Shown: positions 38,394-50,710 of the stretch, piece by piece
How the letters are laid out: each line of letters opens with the position of its first letter
How positions within the stretch are numbered: the first letter of the stretch is position 1
From: Pseudomonas sp. Leaf58
Lineage (GTDB): Bacteria > Pseudomonadota > Gammaproteobacteria > Pseudomonadales > Pseudomonadaceae
Length of the DNA: 64,000 nt
Direction of reading: 5' to 3'
NCBI RefSeq assembly: GCF_003627215.1
Contig: NZ_CP032677.1
Span: 434,001-498,000, forward strand
Notes under the pieces: model-generated
The model's database searches: none
The model's input: only the letters and a program-made list of their open reading frames with translations
Told to the model about the DNA's origin: nothing
Made by a program: the position numbers and the translations under genes

Positions 38394-39709
38394 TGGGCGG
38401 CCTGGTCAGTGCCAGGCAGCTTGATTTCAACGTAGGCTTCGTCACGGATCTGGCGCAGCCAGGTTTGCAGCTCTTCGTCGTACTTGCGGTTGCGCAGTAC
38501 GCCCATGGCCTGCTGTTCGCGAGCCTGCTCGGTGCTGTCGGTGGCGCGGCGGCCCAGCACTTCCAGAACATGCCAACCATACTGGGTCTTGAACGGACGG
38601 GTGACTTCGCCCTGGGCGGCGTTGGCCATCTGTTCGCGGAACTCAGGTACCAGGCTGTTCGGGTCGATCCAGTTGAGGTCGCCGCCATTGAGCGCCGAGC
38701 CCGGGTCTTCCGAGAAGCTCTTGGCCAGCTCGCCGAAGTCTTCGCCATTCTTGATGCGCTCGTACAGGCGCTCGGCCAATTGCTCGGTGGCCGCTTCGCT
38801 GCGGATCTCGCTTGGCTTGATCAGGATGTGGCGCACATGCACTTCGTCACGCAGCACGTTTTCGCTGCCACCGCGCTTCTCCTCAAGCTTGAGGATGATG
38901 AAGCCGTTGGGAATGCGGATCGGCTGGGTGATTTCGCCGACCGGCATGCTGCTGAGCATCTTGGCGAAGTCTGGTGGCAACTGGCCGGCTTTACGCCAGC
39001 CCATCTCGCCGCCTTCGAGGGCGTTTTCGCTGGCGGAACGGGCGATGGCCATTTGGCCGAAGTCGGCGCCTTGCTTAAGCTGCTGGTAAACATCGCCGAC
39101 CTGGCGGGCGGCAGCCTGGATGGCCTCCGAGTTGGCCGCTTCCGGGGTCGGAATCAGGATGTTGGCCAAGCGGTACTCTTCCGACATCTGCATTTTGCCC
39201 AGGTCGGAGTTGAGGAAGTTTTTCACTTCCTGCTCGGATACCTGGATGCGCTCGGCCACGCGGCGCTGGCGCACGCGGCTGATGATCATCTCGCGCTTGA
39301 CCTGCTCGCGAGCGTCGTCGAACGACAGGCCATCGCGGGCCAGGGCGGCGCGGAACTGGTCCAGCGACATGCCATTACGCTGGGCAATGGTGCCGATGGC
39401 CTGGTTCAGCTCTTCGTCGGTAATGCGGATGCCGGAGCGCTCGCCGATCTGCAGCTGCAGGTTCTCGACGATCAGACGTTCCAGCACCTGCTGCTCCAAA
39501 GCGCCGGTGGGCGGCACGCCGCCGCCGCGCTTGGCGATGGTTTGTTGCACCTCGTGGACGCGCTGGTCCAGCTGGCTTTGCATGACCACGTCGTTGTCGA
39601 CGATGGCCACCACGCGATCAAGAGGTTGCACCGCGGCATGCACCGCGCCACTCAGCAATGCAACGCCCAGCAACGCTGGGCGCAGACGATCAATAAGCTT
39701 GGTCTTCAC
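38390..39709 (-). CDS. surA: Periplasmic chaperone/peptidyl-prolyl isomerase SurA
   Basis: Escorts outer-membrane proteins to the BAM complex. 439 residues: signal peptide ([20 protein letters not shown]...VHA), SurA N-domain, and two parvulin domains (about 175-275 and 285-385; the second contains [10 protein letters not shown]). There is no ATG. GTG at 39709 gives the familiar KTKLID start; a GTG two codons upstream at 39715 has AAGG at better spacing. Both overlap the end of lptD, its substrate gene. Confidence 0.95.
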   Translation of the reverse strand: MKTKLIDRLRPALLGVALLSGAVHAAVQPLDRVVAIVDNDVVMQSQLDQRVHEVQQTIAKRGGGVPPTGALEQQVLERLIVENLQLQIGERSGIRITDEELNQAIGTIAQRNGMSLDQFRAALARDGLSFDDAREQVKREMIISRVRQRRVAERIQVSEQEVKNFLNSDLGKMQMSEEYRLANILIPTPEAANSEAIQAAARQVGDVYQQLKQGADFGQMAIARSASENALEGGEMGWRKAGQLPPDFAKMLSSMPVGEITQPIRIPNGFIILKLEEKRGGSENVLRDEVHVRHILIKPSEIRSEAATEQLAERLYERIKNGEDFGELAKSFSEDPGSALNGGDLNWIDPNSLVPEFREQMANAAQGEVTRPFKTQYGWHVLEVLGRRATDSTEQAREQQAMGVLRNRKYDEELQTWLRQIRDEAYVEIKLPGTDQAAQ

Positions 39710-42497
39710 GTTCACGGTAACCTTGAATGCCTTGGTCGAGGAAAGATTCGACCTTGTTGCCAACGACGCCACCGAGGCCTTTCAGGACGATCTGAAGGAA
39801 GATGCCGTGGTCGCCTTTTTCGTTCTGCGGAAGTGCCTGGCTGAAGTCGTCGTAGTCGATCCAGTAACGGTTGATCAGGCGCAGCTTCCAGCAGCAGTTG
39901 TCGTACTCGAAACCACCCATGGCTTCCAGGGTGCGGTTGCGGTTGTAGTCATGCTGCCAGCGAGCGATGACGCTCCATTGCGGGACGATCGGCCAGATGA
40001 CCGAGAAGTCATGCTGCTGGATCTTGTAGTAGTCCTTGATGTAGTTCGGGTCGCCCGGTGTGCCGTAGTCGCCGCCGCCCACTTTCCACGTACCGGTGGT
40101 CGAGTCGTAGGCAATGGTGTCGTTGCGGTAGCGATAACCGAGGTTGACCACCTTGTTCGGGTTGTCTTCCGGCTGGTAGTGGAACATCGCGCTGCCCGAA
40201 CGGGTGCTGCGGCTGTCCGGGTCCCAGTTGAAGTCCGAATTGAAGCGCCAATCGCGGTTGAAGTAGTAGTTGTACAGCAAGGCGTACGGCGATACATCGG
40301 ACTGTGCATCCTTGCGGGTGCGGTAGTCGATGCCTGGCAGCTGGGCCTTGCGGTCTTTGAAGTAGTAGGCCTGGCCGACGCTCAGGTTCTGGCGCTCGAA
40401 GCCGTTTTCTTCGATCCAGCGGGTGGTCGCGCCCAGCGACAGCTTGTTCTCGTCGCCGATGCGGTCGACACCGCTGAAGCGGTTGTCGCGGAACAGCGAG
40501 TCATAGCTGAACAGTGTCTCGCTGGTATCGAACAGCGGGATGTCCATCTGGTCCTTGTATGGGACATACAGATAGAACAGGCGCGGCTCGAGGGTCTGGC
40601 GGTAGTTTGTACCGAACAGCGAGGTGTTGCGGTCGAAGTACAGGCCGCTGTCGACGCTGAAAATCGGAATGTCGCGATTCTGGTTGCTCTTGAAGTCGCC
40701 GTACAGGTCCAGGGTGTCGGCACTTGAGCTGGCAACATCGCTCTTGCCCTTGCCATCCAGGTCAAGATCGTAATGGGTGTACATGTACTTCAGCTTTGGC
40801 GTGACATAGCCGTAGCTGGCTGTCATCGGCAGGCTGATGGAAGGGGCGACGTTCAGGCGGGTACCGTTGGCACGCGCGACACCGAAGATGTTTTCGTCAA
40901 GACGTCGGCCTGGCACCCCGGCACTGGCGTCCGGATTGCCATCTTTGTCGAGTACGAAGTCGTCCTTCAGGTCACGATCAAAGCGAACGGCTTCGGTTTC
41001 GTAACCAAAGTTCAACCCACCCGGCTGGGCCGGCAGCAAACCGTTAAGGGTGATCTGCGGCAGACGATCATACGGCGTGATCTGCGAGATGGTCGCCATC
41101 TCGTAGGCATGCACGTTCAACCGGGCGGTGTAGCTGTCGCCGCGGTAGGTCAGTGCGCCCTGCTGGTTGAGCAGGTCTTTGCTCTCTACGCCAATCTGGT
41201 CGGACTCCAGGTCCTGGAAGTAGAACGGGTCGCTGATGTCGGTGTAGTCCACCTCGGTCATCAGGCGCTCGTCCAGGCCACCTTTGTGCTGCCAGTTGGT
41301 CATCCAGCGCTGTTCTTTATAATCAGTCTGGTCTTTGCGGTCGTCGTCCTTGTCGTTCAGGTACGCGCCGCCGAACTGGCCTTCGCTGGACGGTGTCAGG
41401 TAGCGGAACTCGCCTTCCATCAGCAGGCCGCGCTTGGTCATGTAGCGCGGGTACAACGTGGCGTCGTAGTTCGGTGCCAGGTTGAAGTAGTACGGTGTGA
41501 CCAGCGTGAAGCCGGTGTCGCTGCTGGTGCTGAACGAAGGCGGCAAGAAGCCGGACTGGCGACGGTCATCGATTGGGAAGTAGATGTACGGTGTATAGAA
41601 CACCGGGAAATCCTTGACCCGCAGGGTGACGTTGGTCGCGGTACCGAAACCGGTGGCCGGGTTCAGGGTGATGTTGTTGCCCTTCAGCTGCCAGGCGTTG
41701 CTGCCCGGTTCACAGGTGGTGTACGTACCGTCCTTGAGGCGGATGATGGCGTTTTCGCCACGCTTGGCGTACAGGGCGTTGCCGCGGATGTGCGACTTGT
41801 GCATCACGTATTCGGCGTTGTCGACTTGGGCCTCGCCCGTGTCGAGCTGGATTTGCGCCTGGTCACCGACCACCAGCGAGCCGTTGTCACGGATCTTGAC
41901 GTTGCCCTTGAGCTCGCCACGGTTCTCGGCCTGGTACAGGTTGGCCTCGTCGGCTTCGGCCTGCATGCTGCCTTGGCGCATCACCACGTCACCGGCGAGG
42001 GTAGCGATTTGCTGCTCCTGCTGGTACTTGGACACCTTGGCGTTGATGTAGGTTGGCGACTCGTCTTTCGGCGTGTTGTCGGCCATGCCCGGGCGGGTTG
42101 GTTCGATGTAGGCGCCTCCGCAGTACGGGCCGGTTTCGGCCAGCTGGGCTGCGGTCAGCTTTTCACGTGGGACCCAGTCCAGGTGGCTGAAGTCTTCGCT
42201 GCGCGACTTCAGGCCACGGCCCTTGGCCTCGGTGACCAGCATCGGCTTGTCCGCGGTTTCGGCTTCAGTGGCGGACTCGCTGCCAGAACTGACAGCCGCA
42301 CCTTCGTGCACCGGGCGCGGTGGCAGGTTGTTGGTTGGGGTCTTGGGCTTGCAGTCCCAACCACCGGAGGCGGACACTTGGCAGTCGAACTGTTCGGCCG
42401 CCATCACGTGCGAGGTGGCCAAAGGTTGCAGGGCCAGCAGACCGCCGGTCACCAGCAACGGAAATTTTCTACGAAACGCGGGGGATTTCAATGCCAT
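39690..42497 (-). CDS. lptD: LPS-assembly outer membrane protein LptD
   Basis: Inserts lipopolysaccharide into the outer leaflet with LptE. 935 residues: signal peptide, a Pseudomonas-specific N-terminal extension rich in Glu/Thr, the OstA/LptA-like jellyroll (about 150-280) and a C-terminal 26-strand barrel. Cysteine pairs for the interdomain disulfides appear near both halves ([15 protein letters not shown]). The ATG at 42497 gives a classic basic signal start [12 protein letters not shown]. It is divergent from amgK. Confidence 0.95.
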   Translation of the reverse strand: MALKSPAFRRKFPLLVTGGLLALQPLATSHVMAAEQFDCQVSASGGWDCKPKTPTNNLPPRPVHEGAAVSSGSESATEAETADKPMLVTEAKGRGLKSRSEDFSHLDWVPREKLTAAQLAETGPYCGGAYIEPTRPGMADNTPKDESPTYINAKVSKYQQEQQIATLAGDVVMRQGSMQAEADEANLYQAENRGELKGNVKIRDNGSLVVGDQAQIQLDTGEAQVDNAEYVMHKSHIRGNALYAKRGENAIIRLKDGTYTTCEPGSNAWQLKGNNITLNPATGFGTATNVTLRVKDFPVFYTPYIYFPIDDRRQSGFLPPSFSTSSDTGFTLVTPYYFNLAPNYDATLYPRYMTKRGLLMEGEFRYLTPSSEGQFGGAYLNDKDDDRKDQTDYKEQRWMTNWQHKGGLDERLMTEVDYTDISDPFYFQDLESDQIGVESKDLLNQQGALTYRGDSYTARLNVHAYEMATISQITPYDRLPQITLNGLLPAQPGGLNFGYETEAVRFDRDLKDDFVLDKDGNPDASAGVPGRRLDENIFGVARANGTRLNVAPSISLPMTASYGYVTPKLKYMYTHYDLDLDGKGKSDVASSSADTLDLYGDFKSNQNRDIPIFSVDSGLYFDRNTSLFGTNYRQTLEPRLFYLYVPYKDQMDIPLFDTSETLFSYDSLFRDNRFSGVDRIGDENKLSLGATTRWIEENGFERQNLSVGQAYYFKDRKAQLPGIDYRTRKDAQSDVSPYALLYNYYFNRDWRFNSDFNWDPDSRSTRSGSAMFHYQPEDNPNKVVNLGYRYRNDTIAYDSTTGTWKVGGGDYGTPGDPNYIKDYYKIQQHDFSVIWPIVPQWSVIARWQHDYNRNRTLEAMGGFEYDNCCWKLRLINRYWIDYDDFSQALPQNEKGDHGIFLQIVLKGLGGVVGNKVESFLDQGIQGYREREDQAY

Positions 42498-42627
42498 CTT
42501 ATTAGTCCGGGCTTCCTGCGTGCCATCTGCCCGCGTGTGGGGCCGCACGCCTCTCGATGGTCTGAAAAAGATGCTGGATAATAAAGCATGACCCGCTTGA
42601 CGGCTAGGGCCGTCGGAGACCCTTGTA

Positions 42628-44315
<1,688 letters not shown>

Positions 44316-44316
44316 C

Positions 44317-45084
44317 ATGTGGTGGCCAAGCACGGTGATTGGTGCCGGGGTCGGCTTTGCCGTTGCCAGCATTCCGGGGGCCTTGCTCGGCGCGTTGCTC
44401 GGGCAGGCCATCGACCGCCGCCTGCGCTTGACTGGCTGGGAGGACCTGCGTGAGCGCCTGAGTGGGCGCCCAGCCATGCGTGACGACGAACTGCTGTTCG
44501 TGATGCTGGGGCGCCTGGCCAAGTGCGATGGCCGGGTGGCGGAGCAGCATATCCAGCAGGCGCGCCAGGAGATGGTGCGCCTGGACCTGGCCGAAGCGGC
44601 CAGGCTGCGCGCGATTGCCGCGTTCAACCGCGGCAAGGCTGGCAAAGACCGGCTGGGCGGGCACTTGCGGCGGATCCGCCAGCAGCCGCACGCGGCAGAA
44701 GGCACCTTGCGTGCCTGTTGGCGCATGGTCTGGGCCGACGGCAAGATGGGCAACAAGGAGCGCGAGCTGCTGCTGGACTGGGGGCAAAAGCTGGGCCTGA
44801 GCCGACGGCAGGTGCAGGCCATGTCGCTGGAGTACGAGCCGCGTAAGGCGGCGGGCGCGCGAGACGTGCCCATGACCTATGCGGCGGCGTTGCGGCTGCT
44901 GGCGGTAGAGGCAGACGCCGATGGCGACAAGGTCAAGCAGGCGTATCGTCGCCTGGTCAGCCGGCACCACCCGGACAAGCTGGCGGGCACGGGTGCTAGC
45001 GAGGCGCAGCTGCGCGAAGCGACCGAGCGGACCCGTGAGTTGCATCAAGCCTACGCCATGATCCGCAAGCGGCGCGGGCTTTGA
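44317..45084 (+). CDS. DjlA-like protein: TerB-type domain plus DnaJ domain
   Basis: A 255-residue co-chaperone: one N-terminal membrane helix (STVIGAGVGFAVASIPGALLGAL), a central TerB-like helical domain with two repeats, and a C-terminal J-domain with the HPD tripeptide in SRHHPDKLAG (about 227). The start at 44317 is one base after the murU stop; an upstream in-frame start inside murU is rejected. It likely docks DnaK at the inner membrane. Confidence 0.88.
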   Translation: MWWPSTVIGAGVGFAVASIPGALLGALLGQAIDRRLRLTGWEDLRERLSGRPAMRDDELLFVMLGRLAKCDGRVAEQHIQQARQEMVRLDLAEAARLRAIAAFNRGKAGKDRLGGHLRRIRQQPHAAEGTLRACWRMVWADGKMGNKERELLLDWGQKLGLSRRQVQAMSLEYEPRKAAGARDVPMTYAAALRLLAVEADADGDKVKQAYRRLVSRHHPDKLAGTGASEAQLREATERTRELHQAYAMIRKRRGL

Positions 45085-45092
45085 ATGCCCTA

Positions 45093-45110
45093 TCGCCGGT
45101 AAGCCGGCGA
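45093..45110. terminator. Hairpin between the convergent djlA-like and DUF3530 genes
   Basis: TCGCCGG-TAAG-CCGGCGA, 7 perfect pairs with a 4-base loop. It resembles the core of a family B REP. No T-run, so termination is uncertain. Confidence 0.5.
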
Positions 45111-45130
45111 GAGGGCCATCATGGCAAACC

Positions 45131-46129
45131 TTACCCCTGCGGGCTCATCCACCCCCGCACTCGTCGGAACAGCTGCTCCTGTTCGGCCGCCTTGTTCCCC
45201 GGCATGGCGATCAGCGACAACTGCCGGTACTGGCTGTCCTTTTGCCGTTTGCTGGCCTGCAGGCGCTGCACCGCCGCGTTACGGTCAGCGCTACGGGTGG
45301 CATAGTAGATATCGGCAGTTGGCACGTTCAAGGTTGGCGCCAGGCTCTCCAGGTCATGCTCCACTCGCGCCGGTGTCTGCGCGGCGACCATCACCAGTTT
45401 CTGTACCTGCGGGGGTTGCTTTTCGCTCAGGTAGCGGGCTGCCCAATACGCCCCGCTGCCATGGCCGATCAGCACGATGCTGCGGGCGTTGTGCTGTTGG
45501 GCAAAGGCCACTGCAGCGTCCAGGCGGGCGAAGATGCGCTCGGCATCGGCTGGGTCGGTCTGTTCGCTTGCTTGTTCGGCATTGCTGCTTTGCGCCGTGT
45601 CGCCATCGGCCGCTGTGGCTTGGGCGACATTGGCATTGGCGTCGGCGGGTACAGCCTTGGCTGGTGCGCTTTGCCCGGTGGCTTTTTCGGGCTCGGCAGC
45701 GGGTTTGGCCTCAACCCGCGTCAGCGGGCTATCGGCGAGCAGGTCGGGCAGGCTAATGCTCAGGCTGTGCCAGCCGATATCAGGAAACTTCTGCCGTAAT
45801 GGGCCAACTGCATTCGGCCAGTCGGCCGTTTCGCCAGCGCCCGGGACGATGATGACTGCCCCTTGCGGAGCACTGTCGTTGGCCGGCTTCCACAGGGCCA
45901 GGAAACTGTCGGCACCGGCCTGCAGGGTCTGCTGTTCGGCCTTGGGCACCAGCCGCTCGAGTGCCTGGGCATCTTCTTGGCTGCGCTCCAGCAGGGGCGG
46001 GCGCGGGGCTTGGGCAGTAGCTGCCTCGGTGGTAGTGGCTGGTTTTGCGGCATCGGCGGCCAGGGCGCCGAGTGGAATGATCGAGGCTAGGCAGCACATT
46101 GCCAGCGTCGTGCGATAAAGTGTGGACAT
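45131..46129 (-). CDS. DUF3530 alpha/beta-hydrolase-like exported protein
   Basis: 332 residues with a signal peptide (MSTLYRTTLAMCCLASIIPLGALA). The hydrolase-type nucleophile motif is GHGSGAYWAARY (about 223). A low-complexity Ala/Glu/Gln insert (about 145-205) interrupts the fold. The DUF3530 family is frequent in Pseudomonas and has no established substrate. It is divergent from the sensor kinase. Confidence 0.87.
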   Translation of the reverse strand: MSTLYRTTLAMCCLASIIPLGALAADAAKPATTTEAATAQAPRPPLLERSQEDAQALERLVPKAEQQTLQAGADSFLALWKPANDSAPQGAVIIVPGAGETADWPNAVGPLRQKFPDIGWHSLSISLPDLLADSPLTRVEAKPAAEPEKATGQSAPAKAVPADANANVAQATAADGDTAQSSNAEQASEQTDPADAERIFARLDAAVAFAQQHNARSIVLIGHGSGAYWAARYLSEKQPPQVQKLVMVAAQTPARVEHDLESLAPTLNVPTADIYYATRSADRNAAVQRLQASKRQKDSQYRQLSLIAMPGNKAAEQEQLFRRVRGWMSPQG

Positions 46130-46182
46130 GAGTCAACCCAAGGCCAGAATGATACCGGCAGCCTAATAGTATTTGCCCGTGA

Positions 46183-46201
46183 CGGCCATGCTGCATGGCC
46201 G
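46183..46201. promoter_or_regulatory. 19-bp perfect inverted repeat before the sensor kinase gene
   Basis: CGGCCATGCTGCATGGCCG: 8-bp arms and a 3-base centre, 24 bases before the kinase ATG. It lies just downstream of a TAGTAT -10-like element (46167-46172), so it could be an operator or a 5' mRNA hairpin. Confidence 0.4.
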
Positions 46202-46224
46202 CCTTTGCCAAGACGAGCGTGTAG

Positions 46225-48612
46225 ATGAAGCGAGTGCGTCGCCTGTTGGTTATCGGCTGCTTGTGGCTGCCCTTGATTGCATTGGCCAGGCCCGAGGCGC
46301 AGCCCACAGTCGCCCTCGAACCGGCCCAGCAGCAGTGGCTGGATACGCACCGCAGCCTGCGCGTCGGCCTGGTGCTGCAGGCCCCCTACGCCCAGTTCGA
46401 CCGCCGTCTGCAGCAGCTGTACGGGGCCAATGTGGAGTTGGTGAGCAGCCTGGCGCAGGCGTTGCGCCTGGACCTGACCTGGCGCAACTTCGCCGATCAG
46501 GCCAGCCTCGAGCATGCCCTGCAAGCTGGCGAAATCGACTTCGCCCCAGGCCTTACCCAAACCCCAGCGAGCCTGCGCCTGTGGTTGTTCAGCGACCCGT
46601 ATATGCGCGTGCCACAGCTGGTGGTGGGGCCGCGTACCGGGGCCATGGCCGTGGACCTGGAACAGCTCGAAGCCGAGCAGCGGGTGGTGGTGCGCATGCC
46701 CAGCCAGTTGGCCGACTACCTGCGCGGCAACTACAGCAACCTCAACCTGCAAGGCGTACCCAACGAGCGGGAGGCCCTGCAGCTGGTGCTGGGTGGCCAA
46801 GCCAGTTTCGCGGTGATGGATGAGGCCCAGCTCAGTCGCCTGTCGCGCGAAAGCGAGTTCGGCGAGCTGGCAGTAGTTGGCGATATCGGTTTGCCGCAGC
46901 TGCTGCGCATCGGTTCGCGGCGCGACTGGCCGCTGTTGGCCGATGTGCTCGAGCGGGGTTTGCAGGCCCTGCCAGCCAAGCAGTTGGAGCAGCTGCACCA
47001 GCGCTGGTTGCAGCCGAAGTACCCACGCCTGAGCGACTCGGCGGGCTTCTGGCAGAACTTGGCCTTGCTGTTTGGTCTGCTGCTGTTGTGCACCTTGGCG
47101 ACCCTGGTGTGGCAGCGTCGGCAGCAGCGCCAGCTGGAGCGCAGCCTGCTGGCCACGCGAGAAAGCCTGGTGGAGCGGCAAGTGCGCGAAGAAGCGCTGC
47201 GCCTCAGCCAGTTCGCCATCGACCAGAGCACAGTGGGCATCCTCTGGGTGAACTGGGACAGCCACGTGCGCTACGCCAACCACGCCGCCGAACGCATGCT
47301 GGGCTATGGCGAAGGCGAACTGCTGGAGCGGCCGCTGAGCGCCTTTGAACCCAGCCTGAACATGGACCGCTGGCTGGAGTTGTGGAAGGGCGCACGCACC
47401 GGGGAGGGCGGTGTCGGCCAATTTGAAACACACTGCCGGCGGGCCGACCACAGCCTGCTGCCGGTGGAGCTGTCGCTGAGCTTTCTGCGCTTTCGTGATT
47501 CCGAGTACCTGGTGGTCTACCTCGCCGATGTCACCGAGCGCCACCGCGCCCTGGCCGCCCTGCGCGAAAGCGAGGCGCGGCTCAAGGGCATTGCCGGCAA
47601 CGTGCCGGGGCTGGTGTTTCGCCTGGAGCGCAACCCGGCCGAGGGCGACCTGGAGTTCCCTTACATCAGCGAGGGTAGCGAGGCCCTGGTGGGCTATGCG
47701 CCCAGCGAAATCCAGCACCCGCAAATGGGCCTGCGCAACCTCGTGCACCCCGAAGACCGCAGCGATTACCACCGGGTGCAGGACCTGGCCCTGGCCAATG
47801 ACCAGGACTGGTCCTGGCAGGGGCGCATCCTGACCCGCCACGGCGAACAGCGCTGGGCCGACATCAAGGCCAGTACCCGGCGCCTGGCCAATGGCCGGGT
47901 GGTGTGGGACGGCGTGGTGTGGGACATCACCCAAGGCAAGCGAGCAGAGCTGGCCCTGGCGAAATCCCAGGAGCAGCTGCGCGAGCTGTCGGCCCATCTG
48001 GAGAGCGTGCGTGAAGAAGAGAAAGCCCGCATCGCCCGCGAAGTGCACGATGAGCTGGGGCAAATGCTGACCGTGCTCAAGCTGGAGGTATCGATGTGCG
48101 AGCTGGCCTTTGCCGAACTGGACCCCGGCCTGAACGAGCGCCTGGCCAGCATGAAGCGCCTGATCGCCCAGCTGTTCCAGTTGGTGCGCGACGTGGCCAC
48201 TGCCTTGCGCCCGCCGATCCTCGATGCCGGTATTGCCTCGGCCATCGAATGGCAGGCGCGGCGCTTCGAGACACGCACGCAAATCCCCTGCCTGGTGCAA
48301 GTACCGGATAATCTGCCAGCATTGAGCGACGCCAAGGCCACCGGGCTGTTCCGAATCCTCCAAGAGGCGCTGACCAACGTGATGCGCCATGCCCAGGCGC
48401 ACAGTGTGGAGATCGAACTGGTGCCTGAGCGTGGGCAATTGCGCATGACCATCAGCGATGATGGCCGGGGGTTTTGCCGTGACCAGCCCCGGCCCACGTC
48501 ATTCGGCCTGGTAGGGATGCGCGAGCGAGTGTTGATGTTGGGCGGCAGCATGGTGCTGAACAGTGAGCCGGGCGAAGGCACCAGCCTGAGCGTGGCCATA
48601 CCGTTGGAGTAG
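46225..48612 (+). CDS. Sensor histidine kinase with periplasmic SBP domain and two PAS domains
   Basis: 795 residues: signal peptide or N-terminal anchor (1-22), SBP_bac_3 ligand domain (about 45-265), membrane helix (about 275-300, NLALLFGLLLLCTLATLVW), PAS (about 325-440), PAS/PAC (about 450-575), HisKA_3 dimerisation with phospho-His in ARIAREVHDELGQ (about 613), and HATPase (N-box NVMRHAQA, G-box DDGRGF and GLVGMRERV). This is the NarX/DegS-type kinase class that signals to LuxR-type regulators, and such a gene follows after 10 bases. The ligand is probably an amino acid or related small molecule; unproven. Confidence 0.93.
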   Translation: MKRVRRLLVIGCLWLPLIALARPEAQPTVALEPAQQQWLDTHRSLRVGLVLQAPYAQFDRRLQQLYGANVELVSSLAQALRLDLTWRNFADQASLEHALQAGEIDFAPGLTQTPASLRLWLFSDPYMRVPQLVVGPRTGAMAVDLEQLEAEQRVVVRMPSQLADYLRGNYSNLNLQGVPNEREALQLVLGGQASFAVMDEAQLSRLSRESEFGELAVVGDIGLPQLLRIGSRRDWPLLADVLERGLQALPAKQLEQLHQRWLQPKYPRLSDSAGFWQNLALLFGLLLLCTLATLVWQRRQQRQLERSLLATRESLVERQVREEALRLSQFAIDQSTVGILWVNWDSHVRYANHAAERMLGYGEGELLERPLSAFEPSLNMDRWLELWKGARTGEGGVGQFETHCRRADHSLLPVELSLSFLRFRDSEYLVVYLADVTERHRALAALRESEARLKGIAGNVPGLVFRLERNPAEGDLEFPYISEGSEALVGYAPSEIQHPQMGLRNLVHPEDRSDYHRVQDLALANDQDWSWQGRILTRHGEQRWADIKASTRRLANGRVVWDGVVWDITQGKRAELALAKSQEQLRELSAHLESVREEEKARIAREVHDELGQMLTVLKLEVSMCELAFAELDPGLNERLASMKRLIAQLFQLVRDVATALRPPILDAGIASAIEWQARRFETRTQIPCLVQVPDNLPALSDAKATGLFRILQEALTNVMRHAQAHSVEIELVPERGQLRMTISDDGRGFCRDQPRPTSFGLVGMRERVLMLGGSMVLNSEPGEGTSLSVAIPLE

Positions 48613-48622
48613 GAGAGCGATC

Positions 48623-49252
48623 GTGATTCGAGTGCTGGTGGCCGAAGACCACACCATTGTCCGTGAGGGCATCAAGCAGTTGATTGGCCTGGCCAAGGAC
48701 ATGCAGGTGGTGGGGGAAGCCGGTAATGGCGAGCAGTTGCTCGAAACCCTGCGCCACACCCCTTGCGAGGTGGTGTTGCTGGATATTTCGATGCCGGGCG
48801 TGAATGGCCTGGAGGCGATCCCACGGATCCGGGCGTTGCACGATGCGCCGGCGATCCTGATGCTGTCGATGCACGATGAGGCGCAGATGGCGGCACGGGC
48901 GCTGAAGGCTGGGGCAGCGGGCTATGCCACCAAGGACAGCGACCCGGCGCTGTTGCTGACCGCCATTCGCCGGGTTGCCGCCGGTGGGCGCTATATCGAC
49001 CCGGCGCTGGCTGACCGCATGGTATTCGAGGTGGGCCTGACCGAGTCGCGACCGTTGCACACATTGCTGTCGGAGCGGGAGTTTTCAGTGTTCGAGCGCC
49101 TGGCTCAGGGCGCTAACGTCAATGACATCGCTCAGCAACTGGCGCTGTCGAGCAAAACCATCAGCACCCACAAGGCGCGGTTGATGCAGAAGCTGAAAGT
49201 GAACTCGCTGGCGGAGTTGGTGAAGTACGCCATGGAGCACAAGCTGGTCTGA
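48623..49252 (+). CDS. LuxR/NarL-family response regulator, GTG start
   Basis: 209 residues: receiver domain with phospho-Asp in VLLDISMPG (about 54), Lys in YATKDSDP, and a C-terminal LuxR helix-turn-helix (LSEREFSVFERLAQGANVND then LSSKTISTHKARLMQKL). The GTG start has AGGAGAG five bases upstream. It is co-transcribed with the kinase. A GacA-like palindrome 167 bp downstream marks the ABC operon as a likely target. Confidence 0.94.
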   Translation: MIRVLVAEDHTIVREGIKQLIGLAKDMQVVGEAGNGEQLLETLRHTPCEVVLLDISMPGVNGLEAIPRIRALHDAPAILMLSMHDEAQMAARALKAGAAGYATKDSDPALLLTAIRRVAAGGRYIDPALADRMVFEVGLTESRPLHTLLSEREFSVFERLAQGANVNDIAQQLALSSKTISTHKARLMQKLKVNSLAELVKYAMEHKLV

Positions 49253-49284
49253 TTGCGACATGCCTGTCCCGCGGTCTGCACCGC

Positions 49285-49379
49285 CCGTTGTAGGCGCGGG
49301 TTTACCCGCGAAAGGGCCTAGCCTGCTATGTGCGGTGCCTGGACCGGCCCTTTCGCGGGTAAACCCGCGCCTACAACGG
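49285..49379. repeat. REP pair, family A, perfect 34-bp arms
   Basis: Arms at 49285-49318 and 49346-49379 (core GGCGCGGGTTTACCCGCG) are exactly complementary across a 27-base spacer. It lies right after the response regulator gene and probably serves as its 3' end. Confidence 0.95.
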
Positions 49380-49418
49380 CCGTAGCAGGGCACAGGGGGC
49401 ATTCCAAACCCGCCATCT

Positions 49419-49438
49419 TTGTAGGGCAATCCCTACAA
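49419..49438. promoter_or_regulatory. Perfect 20-bp palindrome upstream of the ABC operon
   Basis: TTGTAGGGCAATCCCTACAA has 8-bp arms and a CAAT centre. Its inner 18 bp have the TGTAGG-N6-CCTACA layout, one change per half-site from the GacA box. It is about 100 bp before a possible promoter (TTGCCG at 49493-49498, TACGCA at 49516-49521). A second small palindrome, CATCCGGATG, is at 49448-49457. Confidence 0.6.
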
Positions 49439-49545
49439 CAAATCTTCCATCCGGATGATGGCATTCTCTCAGCACCCCCGATTTCCCGGTGCTTGCCGCT
49501 TGTCTAGTCTTTGCCTACGCAGTCATCCAACAAAAAGGTGCAGGC

Positions 49546-50670
49546 ATGAGCGAGGCGAAGTCGAACGCTGCAACCAGCGAAACGCTGGTCAGCTTCCGTG
49601 GTGTGCAGAAGAGCTACGACGGCGAGTCGCTGATCGTCAAAGACCTCAACCTGGATATCCGCAAGGGCGAGTTCCTCACCCTGCTTGGCCCGTCCGGCTC
49701 GGGCAAAACCACCAGCCTGATGATGCTGGCCGGTTTCGAAACTCCCACCGCTGGTGAAATCCAGCTGGCTGGGCGGTCGATCAACAACGTGCCGCCGCAC
49801 AAGCGCGACATCGGCATGGTGTTCCAGAACTATGCGCTATTCCCGCACATGACCGTGGCTGAGAACCTGGCCTTCCCGCTGACCGTGCGTAACCTGAGCA
49901 AAACCGACATCAGCGAGCGGGTGAAGCGGGTGCTGAACATGGTTCAGCTCGATGCTTTCGCCAAGCGCTACCCCGGCCAGTTGTCCGGCGGCCAGCAGCA
50001 ACGTGTGGCGCTGGCCCGTGCGCTGGTGTTCGAGCCGCAGTTGGTGCTGATGGACGAACCACTGGGTGCCTTGGACAAGCAGCTGCGCGAGCACATGCAG
50101 ATGGAGATCAAGCACATTCACCAGCGCCTGGGCGTGACCGTGGTGTATGTAACCCACGACCAGGGCGAGGCGCTGACCATGTCCGACCGCGTGGCCGTGT
50201 TCCACCAGGGCGAGATCCAGCAGATCGCCGATCCGCGCACGCTGTACGAAGAACCCTGCAATACCTTCGTCGCCAACTTCATCGGCGAAAACAACCGCAT
50301 TAACGGCACCCTGCTGGCCAGCGATGGCAAGCGCTGCCAGGTGCAGCTGGCGCGCGGCGAGCGGGTTGAGGCGCTGGCTGTGAACGTCGGTCAGGCCGGC
50401 GAGCCGGTGACCTTGTCTATCCGCCCGGAGCGGGTGCGCCTGAACGGCCACAGCGAAAGCTGCGTCAACCGCTTTTCTGGCCGGGTGGCCGAATTCATTT
50501 ACCTTGGCGACCACGTGCGGGTGCGCCTGGAGGTTTGCGGCAAGGGCGACTTCTTCGTGAAACAGCCGATTGCCGAGCTCGACCCGGCCCTGGCCGTGGG
50601 CGATGTGGTACCGCTGGGCTGGGAGGTGGAGCACGCCCGCGCGCTCGATCCGATTGCCGAAGCCCATTGA
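49546..50670 (+). CDS. Polyamine-type ABC transporter ATPase (PotA family)
   Basis: 374 residues: Walker [12 protein letters not shown]-loop FQNYALFPH, signature LSGGQQQR, Walker B LVLMDEP, switch His in VTHDQGEAL, and a C-terminal TOBE regulatory domain. The ATG at 49546 has AGGTG upstream. It is first gene of a four-gene import operon (ATPase, binding protein, two permeases) typical of putrescine/spermidine-type transporters. Substrate unverified. Confidence 0.93.
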   Translation: MSEAKSNAATSETLVSFRGVQKSYDGESLIVKDLNLDIRKGEFLTLLGPSGSGKTTSLMMLAGFETPTAGEIQLAGRSINNVPPHKRDIGMVFQNYALFPHMTVAENLAFPLTVRNLSKTDISERVKRVLNMVQLDAFAKRYPGQLSGGQQQRVALARALVFEPQLVLMDEPLGALDKQLREHMQMEIKHIHQRLGVTVVYVTHDQGEALTMSDRVAVFHQGEIQQIADPRTLYEEPCNTFVANFIGENNRINGTLLASDGKRCQVQLARGERVEALAVNVGQAGEPVTLSIRPERVRLNGHSESCVNRFSGRVAEFIYLGDHVRVRLEVCGKGDFFVKQPIAELDPALAVGDVVPLGWEVEHARALDPIAEAH

Positions 50671-50710
50671 TGGATTGCTTCACCAACCCTGTACTGTGGA
50701 GAGAATAATA

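Noticed and set aside
40773..42581. About 600-codon plus-strand frame opposite lptD
   Set aside because: Antisense shadow of lptD with Val/Gly/Arg-biased composition and no ribosome site.
46087..48438. 783-codon open frame on the minus strand opposite the sensor kinase
   Set aside because: His/Gln/Leu-rich composition typical of reverse-frame shadows. The kinase on the plus strand has complete domain motifs.
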